Below, piece after piece: positions 59,249 to 64,000 of a stretch of 64,000 nucleotides of DNA. This DNA comes from PALSA-1353 sp036267155 (GTDB lineage: Bacteria; Planctomycetota; Phycisphaerae; Tepidisphaerales; Tepidisphaeraceae). The DNA lies in the NCBI GenBank assembly GCA_036267155.1, contig DATAWP010000063.1, forward strand, positions 1 to 64,000, written 5' to 3'. Every line of letters begins with the position of its first letter. Positions within the stretch are counted from its first letter, which is position 1. Below the pieces are notes generated by a model. That model was not told the origin of the DNA and ran no database searches. It worked only from the letters and a program-made list of their open reading frames with translations. Made by a program: the position numbers and the translations under genes.

Positions 59249-61030
59249 ATGGCCAAGCAGCAAAAGAAGTTAGGTGAAATCCTCATTGAATGGGGGATTA
59301 TCTCCACCCGTGAAGTCGCCAAGGCCCTGGAGCACGCCAAGGCCAAAAGTCTGCGTATTGGCGAAGCCCTGGTGGACCTGAAATTGTGCAGCGAATCCAA
59401 TGTCTATAAGGCGCTGGCCCAGCAGCACAACATGGAATACATCGATCTGGACAAGAGTTTGGTGCCCCCCAACGCCGTCAGCCTGATCCCAGACGACCTC
59501 ATGCGCAAGTATCTGGTCCTTCCGCTGGGAATGGAGAACGGAAAGTTGAGGCTGGCGATCCACGACCCGCTGGATTTTGAGATGCTGGAGGTCCTGCGTT
59601 TTCGTCTGAACAAGGACATGCGGACGGTCCTGGCTCCCAAGGGGCGGATCAAGACCGTGTTGGACGAGTTGTTCAACACCAGCGCGACCAACACCATCGA
59701 CAAGACGATGGACAAGACGATCGACCGGCTGCGCGATTCGCTGGACAAATCGCTGGACCGCTCGGTGGACAAATCGGTGGACCGCTCGATCGACAAATCG
59801 GTGGACCTTACCGGCATGGGCGAGGATGCCGCCGGCGCCGATCCCACGCAGGCGCCGATCATCAAGCTGGTGCAGGCGATGATCGGCGAGGCGGTGCGCA
59901 ATCGCGCCAGCGATATTCATATCGAGCCGATGAAAGATCGCGTCCGCGTCCGTTACCGGATCGACGGCGAATGCGTCGATCGCGACAGGATTCCGCTGCG
60001 GATGAAAAACCCGCTCATCAGCCGGTTGAAGATCATGGCCGGCATCGATATCGCGGAGAAGCGTCTACCGCAGGACGGCCGCATCAAGCTGGTGGTGGAC
60101 AAGGCCAGCGTCGATTTCCGCGTCAGCACGTTGCCGGCGTATCACGGCGAATCGGTCGTCCTTCGTATTTTGCGCCCCGACAGCGTGCGCATCGGTATCC
60201 CGAGCCTGGGATTCGAGGAAGAGGATTACAAGGCGTTTCAGAAGACGATCAAGCGTCCCAACGGGATTTTTCTGGTGACCGGCCCAACCGGTTCGGGCAA
60301 GACGACCACGCTGTATGCCGCGCTCAATGACCTGAACCGTCCGGACCGCAAGATCATCACTGCCGAAGACCCGGTGGAATACAATTTCGTCGGTATCAAC
60401 CAATGTCAGGTGCGCGAAGCCATTGGCCTGTCGTTCGCCAAGATTCTCCGTTCGATGCTTCGCCAGGCGCCCAACATCATTCTGGTCGGCGAAATTCGCG
60501 ACAAGGAAGTGGCGGAAGTGGCGATTCAGGCGGCATTGACCGGCCACCTGGTTTTCAGCACGCTTCACACCAACGATGCGCCCGGCGCCATCACTCGACT
60601 GATCGACATGGGCGTCAAGCCGTTCCTGGTCGCCAGCTCCCTTCAGGCGGTCATGGGCCAACGGTTGATCCGGGCCCTGTGCCCCAAGTGCAAACAACCC
60701 GATAAGGATCCCGACGCGATGTGGCTGAAGCTCGCCGGCATTCGGCCCGAAGACCTCAAGGAAAAGATCATTTACAAACCGCGCGGATGCGATTACTGCT
60801 CAATGACCGGCTTCCGCGGGCGGGTCGGCATCTTCGAGTTGATGCAAATGACCAACGCCATTCGCACCCTCGCGTTCGAGCGGGCTCCGACTAACAAGAT
60901 TCGCAAGGCCGCGCTGGCCGGGGGAATGAAATCGCTCCTGGCCGACGGCCGGCTCAAAGTTCTTTCCGGCATTACGACCGCCGAGGAAATCGTCAAGGTC
61001 GCCCAGATTGAAGGCATTGTTCAGACATAA
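59249..61030 (+). CDS. GspE/PilB-type assembly ATPase with a DKS-repeat insertion
   Basis: A 593-residue type II/IV secretion ATPase. An N-terminal MshEN-like domain (KLGEILIEWGIISTREVAKA) leads to a spacer, and the core has DIHIEPMKDRVRVRYRIDGE, RLPQDGRIKL, Walker A GPTGSGKTT, Asp box TAEDPVEYNF, the Walker B/HIS boxes and the tetracysteine zinc motif CPKCKQ...CDYC. Residues about 149-188 are an unusual D-(K/R)-S-(V/L/I) four-residue repeat. PilT follows after six bases. The protein should power pilus or pseudopilus extension. Confidence 0.92.
   Translation: MAKQQKKLGEILIEWGIISTREVAKALEHAKAKSLRIGEALVDLKLCSESNVYKALAQQHNMEYIDLDKSLVPPNAVSLIPDDLMRKYLVLPLGMENGKLRLAIHDPLDFEMLEVLRFRLNKDMRTVLAPKGRIKTVLDELFNTSATNTIDKTMDKTIDRLRDSLDKSLDRSVDKSVDRSIDKSVDLTGMGEDAAGADPTQAPIIKLVQAMIGEAVRNRASDIHIEPMKDRVRVRYRIDGECVDRDRIPLRMKNPLISRLKIMAGIDIAEKRLPQDGRIKLVVDKASVDFRVSTLPAYHGESVVLRILRPDSVRIGIPSLGFEEEDYKAFQKTIKRPNGIFLVTGPTGSGKTTTLYAALNDLNRPDRKIITAEDPVEYNFVGINQCQVREAIGLSFAKILRSMLRQAPNIILVGEIRDKEVAEVAIQAALTGHLVFSTLHTNDAPGAITRLIDMGVKPFLVASSLQAVMGQRLIRALCPKCKQPDKDPDAMWLKLAGIRPEDLKEKIIYKPRGCDYCSMTGFRGRVGIFELMQMTNAIRTLAFERAPTNKIRKAALAGGMKSLLADGRLKVLSGITTAEEIVKVAQIEGIVQT
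59699..59815 (+). repeat. 12/24-base repeat coding for DKSV/DRSV units
   Basis: The stretch encodes IDKTMDKTIDRLRDSLDKSL, then DRSVDKSVDRSIDKSVDL. At DNA level the unit is about 24 bases (GACAAATCGGTGGACCGCTC), repeated three times with changes. It lies between the N-terminal domain and the ATPase core of the PilB-like protein. Confidence 0.8.
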
Positions 61031-61035
61031 TTTTT

Positions 61036-62292
61036 ATGGCATCCACACTCCAAATCGATCGTCTGTTGGAAACCTGCGTTCGCCGAAACGCTTCGGACCT
61101 GCATCTGGCGGTCGGCCGCCCGCCGACCCTGCGGTTGCACGGCCACCTCCGCGAATTGCAGACCAAGATCCTGGACGCGGAAGACACGATGGCGCTGCTC
61201 AAGAGCGTGACGCCCGAGCGCATCCAGCAGGAATTCGAGGAAACGGGAAGCGGCGACTTCGGGTTCGCCTTCGGCACCGAATCACGTTTTCGAGTTTCGG
61301 TCTTCAAACAAAAGGGTTGCGCCAGCCTGGTTATGCGGCGCATCCCCAATAAGCTGCTGACCTTCGAGCAGATCGGCCTGCCAAAAATGGCTGAGCAGAT
61401 TTGCCGCCGCCCACGTGGAATTTTCCTGGTCACCGGCCCCACCGGTTCCGGCAAGACCACCACCCTGGCGTGCATGATCAACTACATCAACGAGAATTTT
61501 GATCGGCACATCATCACGATGGAAGACCCCATCGAGTATTACCACGAACACAAGAAATCGATCGTCGTTCAGCGTGAAATCGGTGTGGATGTTCCCAGCT
61601 TTTCCGAGGCCCTCCGCAGGGCCTTGCGTCAGGACCCCGACGTCATGATGGTCGGCGAAATGCGCGACCTTGCCACGATCGGCTCGGCCATCACCGCCGC
61701 CGAAACCGGCCACCTGGTCTTCGGCACCCTCCACACCAGCGGCGCCGCCAGCACCATCAACCGCATCATCGACGCCTTCCCCACCGACCAGCAGGAGCAG
61801 GTCCGCGTTCAGTTGGCCAACAATATGATCGCGGTCCTTTCGCAGGCTTTGTGTCCTCGCGTGGACGTGGAAGGCATGGTCGCCGCCTACGAGTTCATGT
61901 ATGTCACGCCCGGCATTCAGAACCTCATCCGCGAGAACAAAGTCTTTCGAATCGACTCGGAAATCCAGACCGGCAAGCGATACGGCATGCAGTTGCTCGA
62001 CGAAACCCTGTGGGGGTTGTTTCAGGCCGGCAAGATCAGCGCCGAAGAGACCATCGACAAGAGCAAGGTGCCCGGATTGATGATGGACCGATTCAAGCGC
62101 GCAGGAATTGATTCGGGGACCGGCGAGGAATTCACCTTGGGCAGCGAAGGCAGCGCCGGCGAGGACAGCCGTGGGCCGACCAAACCCAAAACGCCCGATG
62201 GAGCCGGCAGCGCAACCACGCCCGAGGCCGAGCGTAGAGCCCAGATGGAGGCGAACCGCGCCCGAATGCAGGCGATGGCAAATAAGAAGTAG
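61036..62292 (+). CDS. pilT: twitching motility ATPase PilT
   Basis: A 418-residue retraction ATPase. It starts MASTLQIDRLLETCVRRNAS and has Walker A GPTGSGKTTTLACMINYIN, Asp box TMEDPIEYYHEHKKS, the motif ALRRALRQDPDVMMVGEMRD and GHLVFGTLHTSGAASTINRI, with the C-terminal GMQLLDETLW region near 310, as in PilT. The N-terminal PAS-like domain is complete. A basic/acidic tail (from about 365) is longer than in model PilT. It lies six bases after the first PilB-like gene and 17 bases before the second. Confidence 0.95.
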   Translation: MASTLQIDRLLETCVRRNASDLHLAVGRPPTLRLHGHLRELQTKILDAEDTMALLKSVTPERIQQEFEETGSGDFGFAFGTESRFRVSVFKQKGCASLVMRRIPNKLLTFEQIGLPKMAEQICRRPRGIFLVTGPTGSGKTTTLACMINYINENFDRHIITMEDPIEYYHEHKKSIVVQREIGVDVPSFSEALRRALRQDPDVMMVGEMRDLATIGSAITAAETGHLVFGTLHTSGAASTINRIIDAFPTDQQEQVRVQLANNMIAVLSQALCPRVDVEGMVAAYEFMYVTPGIQNLIRENKVFRIDSEIQTGKRYGMQLLDETLWGLFQAGKISAEETIDKSKVPGLMMDRFKRAGIDSGTGEEFTLGSEGSAGEDSRGPTKPKTPDGAGSATTPEAERRAQMEANRARMQAMANKK

Positions 62293-62309
62293 CAACCGAG
62301 GATTGAGCG

Positions 62310-64000
62310 ATGTCACAAGCACCCACTGAACCGAAAACTCCCAGCAAGCCGGCCCAACCCGCCGCCACATCCGCGCCGGCCGCAAGGCCGACGGCGATTC
62401 CCGTCACGGCCGTCCCCGTCACGCGGATTCCAGCGCCCGGCTCTGCGCATCATCGACCCGCGGCCGTGCCGCCAAGCCCCGCCGTCAGGTCCGTTCCGGT
62501 TACCCCGACGCCCGCCCCACCGCTCAAAGCCGCGGGGCCTTCCGGCGGCAACGGCAACGGAACGCCATCCGTCCCTCCGCCCGGCAATCCACCCGGAGGA
62601 TCCGGCGGCGGCGGAGCTGGCTCAAATCCGCCTCCGAGCGACAAACAGCCTCCCGGCGGTCAGTCTCCCGGCGGACTTCCCCCTTCTCCGACGCCAGGAG
62701 GACAACCCTCTGGAATGCCTCCGATATCCGAACTCAAGGGCAGGCCGCTGGGTCGCGTGCTGCAGAAGATGGGCAAAGTCACGCGCGAGCAGTACACCAA
62801 GGCGCTGGATTACCAGAAGCAAAAAGGCGGCGCTCTGGGGCGAATCCTCATCGACATGGGCGCGATCAAGGAAAACGATCTCAACATCGCCCTGGCCGCC
62901 CAGCAGGGATTCGAAACGGTCAACCTGGAAGGCGTCACTGTAGACCCCGCGACGATCGCCGCCGTACCGGCGCAGCTCGCGACCACTAACAAGGTGCTGC
63001 CCCTGACGTTCGATCCGGCCACCAAGGCCCTGACCGTCGCGATGGCGTCGCACGAAAATTTCCGCGCTCTCGACGATCTGCGGTCGCTGATGCAGTACCA
63101 GGTCACCGCCAAGATCGCGACCGATCCCGAACAGCTCGAACGGCTGATCGCCAAGTATTACCAGGCGGCCACCGAAGGCATCGGCGAAATCCTGGGTGAG
63201 TTGCAGAATGATGATTCGCTGAAAGACCTGAAAAATCGCGGCGAATCGATCGACATCGACAGCCTGGAGGAAGCGGCCAATTCCAATCCCGTCCGCAAGC
63301 TGATCAATCTGGTTCTCCTGCAGGCGATCAAGGACAAGGCATCGGACATTCACTTCGAGCCGTTCGAGGGCGAATTCAAGATGCGTTACCGCATCGACGG
63401 CGTGCTCTACGAGATGATGCCGCCCCCGGCCCACATCGCCCCGGCTATCAGCAGCCGCATCAAGGTCATGGCCAATCTGGACATCGCCGAGCGCCGCCTT
63501 CCGCAGGACGGCCGCATCGAGCTAAGCGTCAACAATCAGCCGATCGACCTCCGCGTCAGCGTGCTGCCCACGATGTTCGGCGAAAGCGTCGTCATGCGCG
63601 TTTTGGACCGCGCCAACGTCAGCCTCGACCTAGACAAGCTCGGCATGCGCGACGAGGACCTCACCACGACGCGACAGCTCATTCACAAGCCCAACGGCAT
63701 CGTGATCGTCACCGGCCCCACCGGTTCGGGCAAAACGACCACGCTATATTCCGCTCTGCGCGAGTTGAACGATCCCAGCAGCAAACTGATCACCGCTGAA
63801 GACCCGGTCGAATACGACATCGACGGCGTCATTCAGTGCCAGATCAAACCGGAAATTGAGTTGACGTTTGCCCGCATTCTGCGGTCGATGCTGCGTCAGG
63901 ACCCGGACACTATCCTGGTCGGCGAAATTCGCGATAAGGAGACCGCCGAGATCGCGGTGCAGGCCTCACTGACGGGCCACCTGGTCTTCAGCACGCTCCA
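62310..64000 (+). CDS. second GspE/PilB-type ATPase with Pro-rich N-terminus, cut by right edge
   Basis: The frame from ATG 62310 is open to the window's end (563 codons). Residues 1-140 are a Pro/Gly/Ala/Thr-rich, probably disordered region (PTAIPVTAVPVTRIPAPG; GSGGGGAGSNPPPSDKQPPG). An MshEN-like domain follows (GRPLGRVLQKMGKVTREQYT; GGALGRILIDMGAIKENDL), then the GspE core: DIHFEPFEGEFKMRYRIDGV, RLPQDGRIELSVNN, Walker A GPTGSGKTTTLYSALRELND, Asp box TAEDPVEYDIDG and GEIRDKETAEI. The C-terminal zinc region is outside the window. The ATG has a GAGG site. It completes a PilB-PilT-PilB cluster. Confidence 0.92.
   Translation, partial: MSQAPTEPKTPSKPAQPAATSAPAARPTAIPVTAVPVTRIPAPGSAHHRPAAVPPSPAVRSVPVTPTPAPPLKAAGPSGGNGNGTPSVPPPGNPPGGSGGGGAGSNPPPSDKQPPGGQSPGGLPPSPTPGGQPSGMPPISELKGRPLGRVLQKMGKVTREQYTKALDYQKQKGGALGRILIDMGAIKENDLNIALAAQQGFETVNLEGVTVDPATIAAVPAQLATTNKVLPLTFDPATKALTVAMASHENFRALDDLRSLMQYQVTAKIATDPEQLERLIAKYYQAATEGIGEILGELQNDDSLKDLKNRGESIDIDSLEEAANSNPVRKLINLVLLQAIKDKASDIHFEPFEGEFKMRYRIDGVLYEMMPPPAHIAPAISSRIKVMANLDIAERRLPQDGRIELSVNNQPIDLRVSVLPTMFGESVVMRVLDRANVSLDLDKLGMRDEDLTTTRQLIHKPNGIVIVTGPTGSGKTTTLYSALRELNDPSSKLITAEDPVEYDIDGVIQCQIKPEIELTFARILRSMLRQDPDTILVGEIRDKETAEIAVQASLTGHLVFSTL

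Noticed and set aside
1..64000. tRNA or rRNA genes
   Set aside because: No cloverleaf with TTC-loop signature and no 16S or 23S core motifs were seen on either strand by eye; a dedicated tRNA search would settle this.

Overview
The window looks like chromosomal DNA from a Planctomycetota bacterium, probably of the class Phycisphaerae. The evidence is high G+C, N-terminal LEPR-XLL-like motifs (FLEDRRLLS and LESRVMLS) on two very large secreted beta-helix proteins, Thr/Gln/Pro/Ser-rich segments just after signal peptides, a planctomycete-style Ser/Thr kinase, and abundant small toxin-antitoxin and palindromic elements. No rRNA, tRNA or CRISPR was seen. The class-level assignment is inference.

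Layout. 0-9 kb: an IS3-type transposase fragment at the left edge, a ThuA-like protein, an EF-G paralogue, a decayed DUF4258/YgiT toxin-antitoxin pair, a quinone-oxidoreductase-like MDR enzyme, ribH, a multi-spanning membrane protein, a YmdB-like phosphoesterase and lipA. 9-18 kb: a HigB/HigA-like pair, MltA, two DUF3299 proteins, a RelE/Xre pair, a DUF2231 membrane protein, a secreted terpenoid-cyclase-fold protein and a histidine kinase/Fis-type regulator pair. 18-27.5 kb: an ABC-F ATPase, a BsuBI/PstI-type restriction-modification system, a lipoprotein, a TauE/SafE permease, a phosphodiesterase, a GNAT enzyme, a BrnT-like pair, a two-lipoprotein operon and a DUF2752 protein. 28-33 kb: a GT4 glycosyltransferase, a frameshifted DUF488 gene, a Y1/RAYT-type transposase enclosed by a 23-bp inverted repeat, DUF2142, DUF2127 and OsmC genes. 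33-40 kb: two tandem surface proteins with Ser/Gly linkers, PKD domain and parallel beta-helix, then a GT39-like membrane protein. 40-51 kb: a ZnuBC-like ABC transporter, a second restriction-modification system (MT-A70 methylase and BglII-like nuclease), a GH2 enzyme, a degenerate GGDEF protein, a MOSC protein, an amino-acid permease with an Xre-cupin regulator and its apparent operators, and a three-gene MazF operon. 51-64 kb: a GH57 amylase, a GarR-like dehydrogenase, a Ser/Thr kinase, NADP-isocitrate dehydrogenase, a PPOX-fold protein, an MscS channel and a PilB-PilT-PilB ATPase cluster that runs off the right edge.

Functionally, housekeeping genes (ribH, lipA, icd, mltA, pil ATPases) are interleaved with mobile and defensive cassettes: five toxin-antitoxin loci, two restriction-modification systems, a RAYT-like element and several dispersed palindromes. 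The GT4 and GH57 genes may belong to one alpha-glucan pathway although they lie 23 kb apart. The two LEPR-XLL-like proteins are the most lineage-specific content. No wholly new multi-gene system is certain. The strongest candidates for undescribed biology are the three-gene MazF operon, the tandem beta-helix pair with a start-codon hairpin, and the inverted-repeat element fused to both neighbouring genes.
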